Of a stretch of 64,000 nt of DNA, positions 54,724 through 63,522 are shown piece by piece. The DNA is from Streptomyces pactum (GTDB lineage: Bacteria > Actinomycetota > Actinomycetes > Streptomycetales > Streptomycetaceae). Each line of letters opens with the position of its first letter. Positions within the stretch are counted from its first letter, which is position 1. The translations under genes and the position numbers were made by a program. Below the pieces are notes generated by a model that did not search any database, was not told the origin of the DNA, and saw only the letters and a program-made list of their open reading frames with translations. The stretch covers positions 7,668,001-7,732,000 of the forward strand of contig NZ_CP019724.1 of assembly GCF_002005225.1 (NCBI RefSeq), read 5' to 3'.

Positions 54724-55095
54724 GTGCCGATGGAGAGCATCTGGTCGTACGCGGCGGGCAGTGGCCACACGGAGGGCCAGGACCTGACGGGCTGCACCGT
54801 CGTCGCGAACGACGGCACCATCGGTCACGTGGACCGCCAGGCCGACCACTTCGGCATGCGGCACCTGGTCGTCGACACCGGCGTCTGGGTCTTCGGCCGG
54901 AGCGTGCTCGTGCCGGTCGGCATGATCAGGGGCATCGACCCGAAGGCCCGCACGGTCACCGTCGCCTGCAGCAGGGCGGAGGTCAAGGCCGCGCCCCGGT
55001 TCCGGACCGACAGCGAGACGATGGACCGGGAGTACCTGGCGTCCGTCGGCGACTACTACCACCGGCTGCCGCCGCAGGACACCGCCGCGGGCTGA
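54724..55095 (+). CDS. PRC-barrel domain protein (123 aa)
   Basis: Single PRC-barrel domain (about 15-95: TGCTVVANDGTIGHVDRQAD, then VLVPVGMIRGIDPKARTVTV). GTG at 54724 has AAGGGA at 6 nt; ATG at 54730 is an alternative. Likely cotranscribed with the kinase gene that begins 4 nt after its stop. A third PRC-barrel gene in the window, again next to an anti-sigma-type kinase. Confidence 0.8.
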   Translation: MPMESIWSYAAGSGHTEGQDLTGCTVVANDGTIGHVDRQADHFGMRHLVVDTGVWVFGRSVLVPVGMIRGIDPKARTVTVACSRAEVKAAPRFRTDSETMDREYLASVGDYYHRLPPQDTAAG

Positions 55096-55099
55096 CCCG

Positions 55100-55594
55100 G
55101 TGCCGAACGACAGCACGGCGAACACCAGGGACACCACTGACATGAAACCATCCGACGGGATCACCACGGCCTCGCCCGGCTTCGCGCCGTCCGGCGCACC
55201 GGCACCGGGCGCCGTGACCAGTGCGGCGACGGCACGCGCGTACGCGGAGTCCGTGGCGCGCGCGCGAGGGGGCCCGGGCCGCGGGGTTCGGCAGGAGGAC
55301 GTCGTCGACCTGCTGCTCGTGGTCTCCGAGCTGGTCACCAACGCGATCCTGCACGGCGGCGGACTGGCCGGCTTCGAGGTCCGGCCCACGGCCGAGGGCG
55401 TGTGGGTCGTGGTCCACGACAACAGCGCGGTGGTACCCCGGGCCGCTTCGGCGTTCCCCACCACACACCACGGGAGCGGCTACGGCTGGCCGCTCGTCGC
55501 CCGGCTGGCCCGCGACATCGTCGTCGACCCGCATCCCGGCGGCGGCAAGTCGATCAGCGTGCTGGTGCCCCTGCGCGACGCGGACGTCCGCTGA
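55100..55594 (+). CDS. ATP-binding anti-sigma-factor-type kinase (164 aa)
   Basis: HATPase: LLVVSELVTNAILHGGG (N-box), VVVHDNSAVVPRA (G1-like) and GSGYGWPLVARLARDIVVDP, then GGGKSISVLVPL. Close paralogue of the 35090 kinase. Starts at GTG 55100, 4 nt past the PRC-barrel stop; ATG at 55142 is the other candidate and would give 150 residues. Predicted operon with the PRC-barrel gene. Confidence 0.8.
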   Translation: MPNDSTANTRDTTDMKPSDGITTASPGFAPSGAPAPGAVTSAATARAYAESVARARGGPGRGVRQEDVVDLLLVVSELVTNAILHGGGLAGFEVRPTAEGVWVVVHDNSAVVPRAASAFPTTHHGSGYGWPLVARLARDIVVDPHPGGGKSISVLVPLRDADVR

Positions 55595-55603
55595 CCGGAG
55601 CGG

Positions 55604-56038
55604 TCACCAGGGCAGGAAGACGTGGATGTCCTTGCCCCGCTCGCCGGTGACGACGCTCACCTGGTCGGACAGGGTGTGGATCAGATGCCAGCCGATGCCC
55701 CCGCCGCCGTTGCCCGGATGGAAGGGACGCGGCGCCGGTTCGGTCGTACTCGTGTCGTGCATCACCACGTGCACGCCGTCGAAGGTCCGGCGCAGCCGAA
55801 GCGTGAACGGTCCCGGCGCGTACTGCACCGCGTTCGCCGCCAGCTCCGTGACGACCAGAAGGATGTCGTCCCAGTGCTCGGGCTGCGAGGGGGGTGACGC
55901 ACGGGCCAGGTCGTAGAGGAATTCCTCCGCGACCAGGCGCGCACCGGTCACATTGTGCAGCTCCCCGGTGAAGCTGGCGGTGCGATTCGTGATCTCCTCG
56001 GAAGCCAGTGTCCTGTCCCAACGCGACTCGGCTGCCAT
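55604..56038 (-). CDS. ATP-binding anti-sigma-factor-type kinase (144 aa)
   Basis: HATPase: ILLVVTELAANAVQYAPGPF (N-box), VVMHDTSTTEPAP (G1-like) and GGGGIGWHLIHTLSDQVSVV (G2-like). ATG at 56038 with GGGAAGG upstream. Convergent with the paralogous kinase at 55100, with only 9 nt between the stops. Confidence 0.85.
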   Translation of the reverse strand: MAAESRWDRTLASEEITNRTASFTGELHNVTGARLVAEEFLYDLARASPPSQPEHWDDILLVVTELAANAVQYAPGPFTLRLRRTFDGVHVVMHDTSTTEPAPRPFHPGNGGGGIGWHLIHTLSDQVSVVTGERGKDIHVFLPW

Positions 56039-56373
56039 TTCGCCTTCCCGGCCCGGCATCGGCCGGGCGTCGTCCTTCTTCGCATTCCCTTCGTTTGTTA
56101 GTTCCCGTGCCGACCGACCCTACGCGCCTCGTTGTGCCGGGCCGGGGCCCGGTGGCCCGCGGTGACAGCTCCGTCACCCACGGCCCGTTTCCCCGGGAGC
56201 ACAGGAGAGCGCGAGGGAACCCGGAAGGCCGGACACACCGGGTCCCGATGACCGGTTACGGCGGCTGCCTGCCACGCCGTCCGGGTCACACACGGCGGGC
56301 ACACCGCACGACGACAGCGCGGGCGCGCCGGTACCTCACCGGCGCGCCCGCGCATGTGTGCCGAAGTGCCCGG
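56039..56373. other. 335-bp non-coding region with a hairpin
   Basis: Lies between the start of the leftward kinase (56038) and the stop of the leftward acyl-CoA synthetase (56374). Its right end carries the terminator at 56317-56353. An A/T-richer patch at 56080-56100 (cccttcgtttgttag) could belong to the kinase promoter. Confidence 0.5.
56317..56353 (-). terminator. Terminator of the acyl-CoA synthetase gene
   Basis: Perfect 16-bp arms (56317-56332 and 56338-56353, GCGCGGGCGCGCCGGT) with a 5-nt loop, about 20 bp past the stop of the leftward gene. Confidence 0.75.
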
Positions 56374-58281
56374 TCACCGGAAGAACACGTTGTCCGAGTC
56401 CTCCCAGCCGGCCGGCTCCTGGGGCGGTGCCGGCGGACGGCCGTGCGACCGCGCCTCGTACATCGCGTCGATCTCGAAGGCGTAGGTCCGTACGATCTCG
56501 TCCCGCCGCAGCTTCATCGACGGGGTGAGCATTCCGTTGGCCACGTCGAACGGATCGGGCAGGACGCGGAAGACCCGGATGGACTCCGAGCGCGACACGG
56601 CACTGTTGGCCGCGGCGACGGCCCGCGCGACCTCCTCCCGCAGCGCGTTCTCCTCGCGTGCCTCCCGGACCGGGGCGTCCCCCTGCAGGGCCAGGCCCGC
56701 CCGCCAGTGCGTCAAGAACTCCGGGTCGAGCGTGATCAGGGCGCCGACACAGGGCCGGTTGTCGCCCACGACCACCGCCTGGTGGACGAGCGGATGCATG
56801 CGCAGCCGCTGCTCCAGGGCGGCCGGGGCCACGCTCTTGCCGCCGCTGGTGATGATGATGTCCTTCTTGCGGCCCGTGATCGCCAGATAGTTCTCGTCGT
56901 CCAGGTGCCCGAGGTCCCCGGTGGCCAGCCAGCCGCCGCGCAGCACCTCGAGGGTGGCGGCCTCGTCACCGATGTACCCCTGGAACAGGGACGGCCCGCG
57001 CACCAGGATCTCCCCGTCGTCGGCCACCCTGATCTCCATCCCGGGCAGCGGCTGGCCCACCGTGCCGGACTTCTCCCGGCCCAGCGGCTGCATCGTCAGC
57101 CCGCCGCTGGTCTCCGTCAGGCCGTAGCCGTCGTGGACGTAGACGCCGATGCCCTCGAAGAAGAGGGACAGTTCGCGGCTGAGGGGTGAACCACCGGACG
57201 TCGCGCGGCGCACCCGTCCGCCCAGCGCGCTCCGCAGCCGGCGGTACACCGTCCGCTCGTACAAGGCGTGCTGGAGGCGCAGGTCGAGGCCGGGCCCCGC
57301 GCCCCTGCCCAGCCGCTGGCGTTCCAGCGCGGCGGCGAAGTCCCGCGCCGTCTCGGCGGCCCGCTCGAACAGCGCCCCGCGGCCCGCCTTCTGGGCCGTG
57401 CGCAGGAAGTTCTTGTAGAGCTTCTCGAGAACCGACGGGACGGCGTAGAGGTACGTCGGGCGCAAGGAGCGCAGCGCCGAGGACAGCGCTTCCGCGGTCA
57501 TCGCCGGCTCGTGCCCCATGAGCAGTCCGCCCCGGACGCACAGGCTCTGGATCATCAGTCCGTACACGTGCGAGAACGGCAGGAAGGCCAGGACGACGCC
57601 CTGCTCCCCGGGCGGCGCCACCGTGTGGCCCCAGCCCGCGATCAGCGTGTCGCACGGACTGGCCAGGCCCCGGTGGCTCAGCGCGCAGCCCATGGCGCGG
57701 CCGGACGTGCCGGAGGTGTAGGCGACGACCGCCGTGGAGTCCGGCAGCACGATGCGGCGCATGGAGTCGACGGTGGCGAAGGGGAGGAACTCGCCGCGCG
57801 CCACGAGCGTGTCCATCACGCCCGCGTCCAACTGCCAGACGTGGCGCAGGGACGGCAGCGACGCGCACACGGAGCCGACGGTCATCACACTCTGCTCGTC
57901 CTCGACCACCACGGCCACACAGCCGGCGTCCCGCAGGATCCACTCGACCTGGTCGCGCGAGGAGGTCGGATAGATCGGTACGACCTCGGCGCCCACCGCC
58001 CACAGCGCATAGCTGAAGACCGTCCACTCGTAGCGGGTGCGGGCCAGGATCGCCACCCGGTCGCCCGGCGAGATCCCGCACGCGATCAGCCCCTTGGCCA
58101 GGTCGACCACCTCGTCACGGAACTCCACGGCGGTCACCTCCCGCCAGACGGCCGGGTCGGCGTCGGAACGGCGGGCGAGCATCGGCAGCGTCGGATTTCG
58201 GGCGGCGGTCTCGAAGAGGCTGTCGGCGAGCCCGCCGGTCAGGGGCGAAAGGGGCGGGGGAGCGAGAGCGAGGTCGCGCAT
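56374..58281 (-). CDS. Long-chain fatty-acid-CoA ligase-like AMP-binding protein (635 aa)
   Basis: ANL adenylation family (A3-A10): P-loop AYTSGTSGRAMGCALSHRG (about 190), A5 GYGLTETSGG (about 385), A7 ATGDLGHLDDENYL (about 465), A8 GRKKDIIITSGGKSVAP, and A10 with Lys in NGMLTPSMKLRRD (about 585). The P-loop Lys that usually follows Gly-x-Pro/Ala is Met here. Reaction: fatty acid + ATP + CoA to acyl-CoA. ATG at 58281 with AGGAG upstream. Confidence 0.88.
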   Translation of the reverse strand: MRDLALAPPPLSPLTGGLADSLFETAARNPTLPMLARRSDADPAVWREVTAVEFRDEVVDLAKGLIACGISPGDRVAILARTRYEWTVFSYALWAVGAEVVPIYPTSSRDQVEWILRDAGCVAVVVEDEQSVMTVGSVCASLPSLRHVWQLDAGVMDTLVARGEFLPFATVDSMRRIVLPDSTAVVAYTSGTSGRAMGCALSHRGLASPCDTLIAGWGHTVAPPGEQGVVLAFLPFSHVYGLMIQSLCVRGGLLMGHEPAMTAEALSSALRSLRPTYLYAVPSVLEKLYKNFLRTAQKAGRGALFERAAETARDFAAALERQRLGRGAGPGLDLRLQHALYERTVYRRLRSALGGRVRRATSGGSPLSRELSLFFEGIGVYVHDGYGLTETSGGLTMQPLGREKSGTVGQPLPGMEIRVADDGEILVRGPSLFQGYIGDEAATLEVLRGGWLATGDLGHLDDENYLAITGRKKDIIITSGGKSVAPAALEQRLRMHPLVHQAVVVGDNRPCVGALITLDPEFLTHWRAGLALQGDAPVREAREENALREEVARAVAAANSAVSRSESIRVFRVLPDPFDVANGMLTPSMKLRRDEIVRTYAFEIDAMYEARSHGRPPAPPQEPAGWEDSDNVFFR

Positions 58282-58435
58282 GCGCTGGCTCCTGACGTGT
58301 ACGGACGGTGACAACGCCGACGAGCACCGTCATCGGCCGTGCTCGGAATCTAGCGGAGCCGCAGGCGGCGGGGGGCCGGGACGGCGGAAGTGTGCCCGCC
58401 TGGTGATCTCGGCCGGATCGGGGGACTCGGACGGT

Positions 58436-58669
58436 ATGAGCTATACGAACCCCGACCCGGAACCCGAACGCACCACCGGACTGGAACAGGGAGGCGGTGT
58501 GCCGCCCGGCGAGACCCCGCCGGGAGAGAGCAGCACGTCCGAGGCGGGCCCGTGGGAGGGCAACAACCCGCCCAAGGGCTGGGCCAAGGCGCCCCTGGCC
58601 GTGATCCTCGTCCTGGTGCTCCTCGTCGCGGCGGGCTTCCTGGGGTACGCCCTGGTCCTGATCCTCTGA
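58436..58669 (+). CDS. DUF6480 small membrane protein (77 aa)
   Basis: Pro/Gly/Glu-rich N terminus (MSYTNPDPEPERTTGLEQGG) and one C-terminal membrane helix (LAVILVLVLLVAAGFLGYAL, about 52-74). Fits DUF6480 proteins. No ribosome binding site is obvious, so leaderless translation is possible. Divergent from the AMP-binding gene, convergent with the ligase gene. Confidence 0.75.
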   Translation: MSYTNPDPEPERTTGLEQGGGVPPGETPPGESSTSEAGPWEGNNPPKGWAKAPLAVILVLVLLVAAGFLGYALVLIL

Positions 58670-58702
58670 GGACGCTCGAGGAACGACGGCCCCCGGGGCG
58701 TC

Positions 58703-59794
58703 TCAGGCCGCCTGAGTACGGCGTACGCACTCGGTGACGACGTCCCGCAGGCTGCCGGTGCGCTCCAGCAGCTCGCGCTGCACCCGGGCACCGTTGCCGT
58801 GCCGCAGCAGGGCGGCGACGCCCTCCCGTACCCGGTCGAGGTCGCCGTCGGCGGCCAGCGCCTCCCCGACGTGGTCCAGCAGCGCCCGTACGACCGTCTC
58901 GGCCGGCATCCGCCGCATCGTGGCGGGATGCAGCAGTTCCTCCGTCAGCCCGGACCGGGCCGCCCGCCAGGCCGCGAGGCGCAGCAGGCTCACACTGTGC
59001 GCGGCCGGCTCCCCGCCCTCCCGCCACTCGCGTGCGGCCGTGTCGACCAGCGCGCGGGCCAGGGCGGCGACGACGACGGCCGTCCCGGCGTCCAGGCAGA
59101 CGTCCGCGACCCGGAACTCGACCGTCGGGTACCGCTGGGACAGCCGGACGTCGAAGTAGATCATCCCGTCGTCGAGGATCGTGCCGGTGGCCAGCATGTC
59201 CGCGACCCGGCGGTGATAGGTCTCCGCCGAACCGAACAGCTCCGTCGGCCCGGCCGACGGCCAGCGCTGCCAGACCCGGCTGCGATAGCTGCTGTAGGAG
59301 GAGTCCCTGCCCTGCCAGAACGGGGAGTTCGCGCTCAGCGCGGTCAGCACCGGCAACCAGGGCCGCACCCGGTCGATCACCGCGACGCCCTCCTCGTCGG
59401 ACTCCACCGAGACGTGCACGTGGCAGCCCAGGACGAGCTGCTCCTGGACCACGACGCCGTACTGGTCGGCCATCCACTCGTAGCGGCGGTTCACGCCGAT
59501 GGAGGGGGTGACCGGCAGCGGCGACGTGGCGAGCGCGGCCACGGCACAGCCGATCTCCCCGGCGTGCCGCCCGGCCTCCTCACGGCAGCGGACGATCTCC
59601 GCGTGCAGCCGCTCCATGTCGGCCTGCGGATGCGTGGCGAACTCGAGCATCTGCTCGTGCAGTTCCTTCTCGAACACGTCCTGCCCGGCGTCGCCCAGCG
59701 AGACCCGGGCGAGCACGGCGGCGGACAGGGCCCGCGGCTCGCCGGTCTCGGGGTCGACCAGGAGGAGTTCCTCCTCCACTCCGACGGTGCGCAC
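58703..59794 (-). CDS. Carboxylate-amine ligase, GCS2/YbdK family (363 aa)
   Basis: Glutamate-cysteine-ligase-like family (GCS2): TVGVEEELLLVDPETGEPRA at the N terminus, CHVHVSVESDEEGVAVIDRV (about 115) and YPTVEFRVADVCLDAGTAVV (about 220). Forms gamma-glutamyl or related amide bonds using ATP; the substrate is not certain. GTG at 59794 with AAGG 10 nt upstream; the longer frame upstream overlaps another region and is rejected. Confidence 0.85.
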   Translation of the reverse strand: MRTVGVEEELLLVDPETGEPRALSAAVLARVSLGDAGQDVFEKELHEQMLEFATHPQADMERLHAEIVRCREEAGRHAGEIGCAVAALATSPLPVTPSIGVNRRYEWMADQYGVVVQEQLVLGCHVHVSVESDEEGVAVIDRVRPWLPVLTALSANSPFWQGRDSSYSSYRSRVWQRWPSAGPTELFGSAETYHRRVADMLATGTILDDGMIYFDVRLSQRYPTVEFRVADVCLDAGTAVVVAALARALVDTAAREWREGGEPAAHSVSLLRLAAWRAARSGLTEELLHPATMRRMPAETVVRALLDHVGEALAADGDLDRVREGVAALLRHGNGARVQRELLERTGSLRDVVTECVRRTQAA

Positions 59795-59906
59795 GTGGTG
59801 CCGCCTTTCTGTGGGCCCGGTCGCGGCGACGACGAGGGGTTCTCGTGTCGCAGGCCCACCGTCTGCCCCGGGAGGGCGGCCGGACACCTGGTCGCGCCGC
59901 CGCGCC

Positions 59907-62129
59907 TCACAGGGCGTACGGCATCAGCCACACCGTGGCCAGCGGAGGCAGCGTGACCCGGATGCTCCCGTCCTCGGGCTTGACCGGGTCGGGGCCGGTC
60001 ACGCCCGAGCCGCCGTACCGCTCGGCGTCGGTGTTGAGCACCTCCTGCCAGGCGACGGCCTCGTCGCCGACGGCGAGCCCGTAATCGTGCCGGACGACCG
60101 GGGAGAAGTTCGACACCGACAGCAGCGCGGTGCCGTCCGCCGCGAACCGCAGGAACGCGAAGACGTTGTCCTCGGCCGCGTCCACGGCGACCCACCGGAA
60201 ACCGGCCGGATCGGTGTCGCGCTGCCACAGGGCCGGGGTCCGCCCGTAGCGGGTGTTGAGGTCGCGGACCAGGTCCTGGATCCCCCGGTGGTCGCCCGCC
60301 GAGTGGTACCCCTCGTCGAGCAGCCACCACTCCGGTCCCTGCTTCTCCGACCACTCGGCGCCCTGCGCGAACTCCTGTCCCATGAAGAGGAGCTGCTTGC
60401 CGGGGTGCGCCCACATGAACCCGAGGTAGGCGCGGACGTTCGCCCGCCGCTGCCACCAGTCACCGGGCATCTTCGACACGAGCGCCTGCTTGCCGTGCAC
60501 CACCTCGTCGTGGGAGATCGGCAGGCAGTAGTTCTCGCTGTAGGCGTACACCATCGAGAAGGTCATCTCGTGGTGGTGGTACTTGCGGTGCACCGGCTCG
60601 TGCGCGACGTACTCCAGCGAGTCGTGCATCCAGCCCATGTTCCACTTCAGCCCGAAGCCGAGCCCGCCGGTGTCGGTGGGCCGGGTCACCCCGCCCCACG
60701 CGGTCGACTCCTCGGCGATGGTCACCACGCCGGGGCAGCGCCGGTAGACGGTCGCGTTCATCTCCTGGAGGAACGCCATCGCCGCCAGGTCCTCCCGGCC
60801 GCCGTACTGGTTGGGCTCCCACTGACCGGAGTCACGCGAGTAGTCGAGGTAGAGCATCGAGGCGACCGCGTCGACGCGCAGCCCGTCGATGTGGAACTCC
60901 TCGCACCAGTACACCGCGTTCGCCACCAGGAAGTTGCGCACCTCGGTCCGCGCGAAGTCGAACGTGTACGTCCCCCAGTCCGGGTGCTCCGCACGCCGGG
61001 AGTCCCCGGGCTCGTACAGCGGGTCCCCGTCGAAGCGGGCCAGCGCCCAGTCGTCCTTCGGGAAGTGCGCCGGCACCCAGTCCATGATCACGCCGATCCC
61101 CGCCCGGTGCAGGGCGTCGACCAGGTACCGGAAGTCGTCGGGCGAGCCGAGGCGCGCGGTCGGCGCGTAGAAGCCGGTGACCTGGTAGCCCCAGGACGGC
61201 CCGTAGGGGTGCTCGGCGACCGGCATCAGCTCGACATGGGTGAAGCCCAGGTCCTTGACGTACGCGGGCAGCGCCTCGGCCAGTTGGCGGTAGGTCAGCC
61301 CCGGCCGCCAGGACGGCAGGTGCACCTCGTACACGGAGAACGGCGCCTCGTGCACGGGCGTCTCGGCCCGGGTCCGCATCCACTCCCCGTCGCCCCAGTC
61401 GTACGCCGAGGCGGTCACCACGGACGCGGTGTTCGGGGGCTCCTCGGCCGCGCGGGCCATCGGGTCGGCCTTGAGGAACCGGTGACCGTACCGGGAGTGG
61501 ATCTCGAACTTGTACCGGGTGCCCTCGCCGACGCCCGGCAGGAACAGCTCCCACACCCCGGACGAGCCCAGCGAGCGCATCGGGAACGCCGTGCCGTCCC
61601 AGTGGGTGAAGTCCGTGGCGACCCGCACCCCCTGGGCGTTCGGCGCCCACACCGTGAACCGGGTGCCGGCGACGCCCTCGTGGGTCATCGGCTCCGCGCC
61701 GAGGGCCTGCCAGAGCTGCTCGTGCCGGCCCTCGGCGATCAGGTGCAGGTCGAGCTCGCCGAGGGCGGGCAGGAAGCGGTACGGGTCGTGCGTCTCCCGC
61801 TCGCCCTCCTCGTACGCCACGACGAGGGTGTACGCCGGGATCTTCGCCAGCGGCAGGACCCCGGAGAAGAGACCGTCCTCCTCCGACACGAGGCCGTGGC
61901 GCTCGCCGTCGACGACCACGCTCACCTCGCGGGCGAACGGGCGCAGCGCCCGGAAGGCGACACCGCCCGGGACGAGGTGGGCACCGAGCAGGGCGTGCGG
62001 ATCGTGGTGGGCGCCCGCCAGGAGGCGCCCCCGGTCGGTCGGGTCGAGGGGCGGGGCGGTTGCGCACGCACCGGGGGCGGACGGGACGGGACCGGACGGC
62101 TCGGGGAGCGAGGTGTCGCGGAGGGCCAC
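59907..62129 (-). CDS. glgB: 1,4-alpha-glucan branching enzyme GlgB (740 aa)
   Basis: GH13 branching enzyme. The N-terminal half has CBM48-like domains (about 30-215, [20 protein letters not shown]). Catalytic residues: nucleophile Asp in [19 protein letters not shown] (about 412), acid/base Glu in TIAEESTAW (about 467) and [11 protein letters not shown] with the transition-state Asp (about 532). Acts on alpha-glucan made by GlgE or GlgA. GTG at 62129, 3 nt after the pep2 stop: one operon. Length is typical. Confidence 0.95.
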   Translation of the reverse strand: MALRDTSLPEPSGPVPSAPGACATAPPLDPTDRGRLLAGAHHDPHALLGAHLVPGGVAFRALRPFAREVSVVVDGERHGLVSEEDGLFSGVLPLAKIPAYTLVVAYEEGERETHDPYRFLPALGELDLHLIAEGRHEQLWQALGAEPMTHEGVAGTRFTVWAPNAQGVRVATDFTHWDGTAFPMRSLGSSGVWELFLPGVGEGTRYKFEIHSRYGHRFLKADPMARAAEEPPNTASVVTASAYDWGDGEWMRTRAETPVHEAPFSVYEVHLPSWRPGLTYRQLAEALPAYVKDLGFTHVELMPVAEHPYGPSWGYQVTGFYAPTARLGSPDDFRYLVDALHRAGIGVIMDWVPAHFPKDDWALARFDGDPLYEPGDSRRAEHPDWGTYTFDFARTEVRNFLVANAVYWCEEFHIDGLRVDAVASMLYLDYSRDSGQWEPNQYGGREDLAAMAFLQEMNATVYRRCPGVVTIAEESTAWGGVTRPTDTGGLGFGLKWNMGWMHDSLEYVAHEPVHRKYHHHEMTFSMVYAYSENYCLPISHDEVVHGKQALVSKMPGDWWQRRANVRAYLGFMWAHPGKQLLFMGQEFAQGAEWSEKQGPEWWLLDEGYHSAGDHRGIQDLVRDLNTRYGRTPALWQRDTDPAGFRWVAVDAAEDNVFAFLRFAADGTALLSVSNFSPVVRHDYGLAVGDEAVAWQEVLNTDAERYGGSGVTGPDPVKPEDGSIRVTLPPLATVWLMPYAL

Positions 62130-62132
62130 GGG

Positions 62133-63494
62133 TCAGTCTCCTCTCACGGCGAGTCGTTCGATCGCCGCCATGGGTACGGGAAGCCAGTCGGGGCGGTGCC
62201 GGGCCTCGTACAGCACCTCATACACGGCGCGGTCCGTCTCGTAGGCGCGCAGCAGGCCGTGCTTCTTACGGGGGTCCCACCCGGCGCGGGCGGCGTATCC
62301 GGCGCAGAACGCCTCCCGGCAGCGGCGCGCCCACTCGGGGCGCCACGGGCGGCGCTGCCGGGCGGCGTAGTCGAAGGAGCGCAGCATGCCCGCGATGTCC
62401 CGCACGGGGGAGTGGGCGCTGCGCCGTTCGGACAGGGGCCGGGACGGCTCGCCCTCGAAGTCGATGACGAACCAGTCCCGTCCGGCCCGCAGCACCTGGC
62501 CGAGGTGCAGGTCGCCGTGGATGCGCTGGGCGGGCGGCCCGGAGTCGCAGGTGGACAGCGCCGCGAAGGCCGCCCGCAGCCCGGGTACGAAGGGCTGCAG
62601 CGCCGGTACGCAGTGCGCGGCGGCGGTCAGCCGCTCGGTCATCGCCGCCGCCGTCCGGTCGTTCTCCCCGGGGGGACCGGCCGGGAAGGCCGAGGCCAGC
62701 GCGAGGTGCACGTCGGCCATCGCCCGCCCCAGTTCGTGGGCCTGGAGGGTGAAGTCGTCCCCGGCCGCCAAAGCGTTCAGGGACAGGGTCCAGCCGTCGG
62801 AGGCGTCGTGCAGGAACGGCTGGAGCACGCCGAGGGTCGCCTCGTAGGGATGGGTCGTCCGCATCCACGCCACCGGTGCCGGGACCCGTCCGCAGCCCTG
62901 CCGGGCCAGTGCGTCCGGTACCTCCAGGTCGGGGTTGACCCCGGGCTGGACGCGCCGGAAGAGCTTCAGGATGAACTCGTCGCCGTAGATCAGCGAGGAG
63001 TTGGACTGCTCGGCGTCCAGCAGCCGCGGTACGAGTCCGCCGGGCACCGGCCGCGAGGGGTCGGACTCGAAACGCAGCGGGCCCGCCTTGCCGGGGTGCC
63101 TGAGACGTTCCAGGAGCAACTGGGCCGACCGGGGGTCGTGCAGCGCGTCGTAGACCGTCCGGCCGGCCAGCGGGCCGTCCTGCACCTGCCCGATGAGCGC
63201 CCGGCCCAGACGCGGCGACGGCTGCTCGCGCACGCCCAGCAGCAGTTGGTAGCAGTCGCCGGCCGGGGGAGTGCCGCCCGGGGCGGGCACGGAACCCTGC
63301 CCCGCGTGCACCAGGAGGTGCAGACAGCCCGGGAAGAGCTCGGTCATCGACAGCAGGCCGAGCTCGGCCACGGGCCGGTCCTTGCCCGCGAACCAGCGCT
63401 GGCGCGGCAGCCACTGACGCAGCAGCTCGCCGAGCGACGACATGGGCTCGGCGAGATGCCCGCGTCTCGGGCGCAGGGGTGCGGTCTTCGGCAT
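62133..63494 (-). CDS. pep2: Maltokinase Pep2 (453 aa)
   Basis: Aminoglycoside-kinase-like fold. N-terminal SSLGELLRQWLPRQRWFAGK; conserved SNSSLIYGDEFILKLFRRVQ (about 165) and the catalytic RIHGDLHLGQVLRAGRDWFV with VIDFEGEPSRPLSERR (about 325). Phosphorylates maltose to maltose-1-phosphate for GlgE. Between glgB and treS in one direction, consistent with the trehalose-to-glycogen route. ATG at 63494. Confidence 0.93.
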   Translation of the reverse strand: MPKTAPLRPRRGHLAEPMSSLGELLRQWLPRQRWFAGKDRPVAELGLLSMTELFPGCLHLLVHAGQGSVPAPGGTPPAGDCYQLLLGVREQPSPRLGRALIGQVQDGPLAGRTVYDALHDPRSAQLLLERLRHPGKAGPLRFESDPSRPVPGGLVPRLLDAEQSNSSLIYGDEFILKLFRRVQPGVNPDLEVPDALARQGCGRVPAPVAWMRTTHPYEATLGVLQPFLHDASDGWTLSLNALAAGDDFTLQAHELGRAMADVHLALASAFPAGPPGENDRTAAAMTERLTAAAHCVPALQPFVPGLRAAFAALSTCDSGPPAQRIHGDLHLGQVLRAGRDWFVIDFEGEPSRPLSERRSAHSPVRDIAGMLRSFDYAARQRRPWRPEWARRCREAFCAGYAARAGWDPRKKHGLLRAYETDRAVYEVLYEARHRPDWLPVPMAAIERLAVRGD

Positions 63495-63522
63495 GGTGGC
63501 GCGTCCTTTCCTCGGCCCACGC

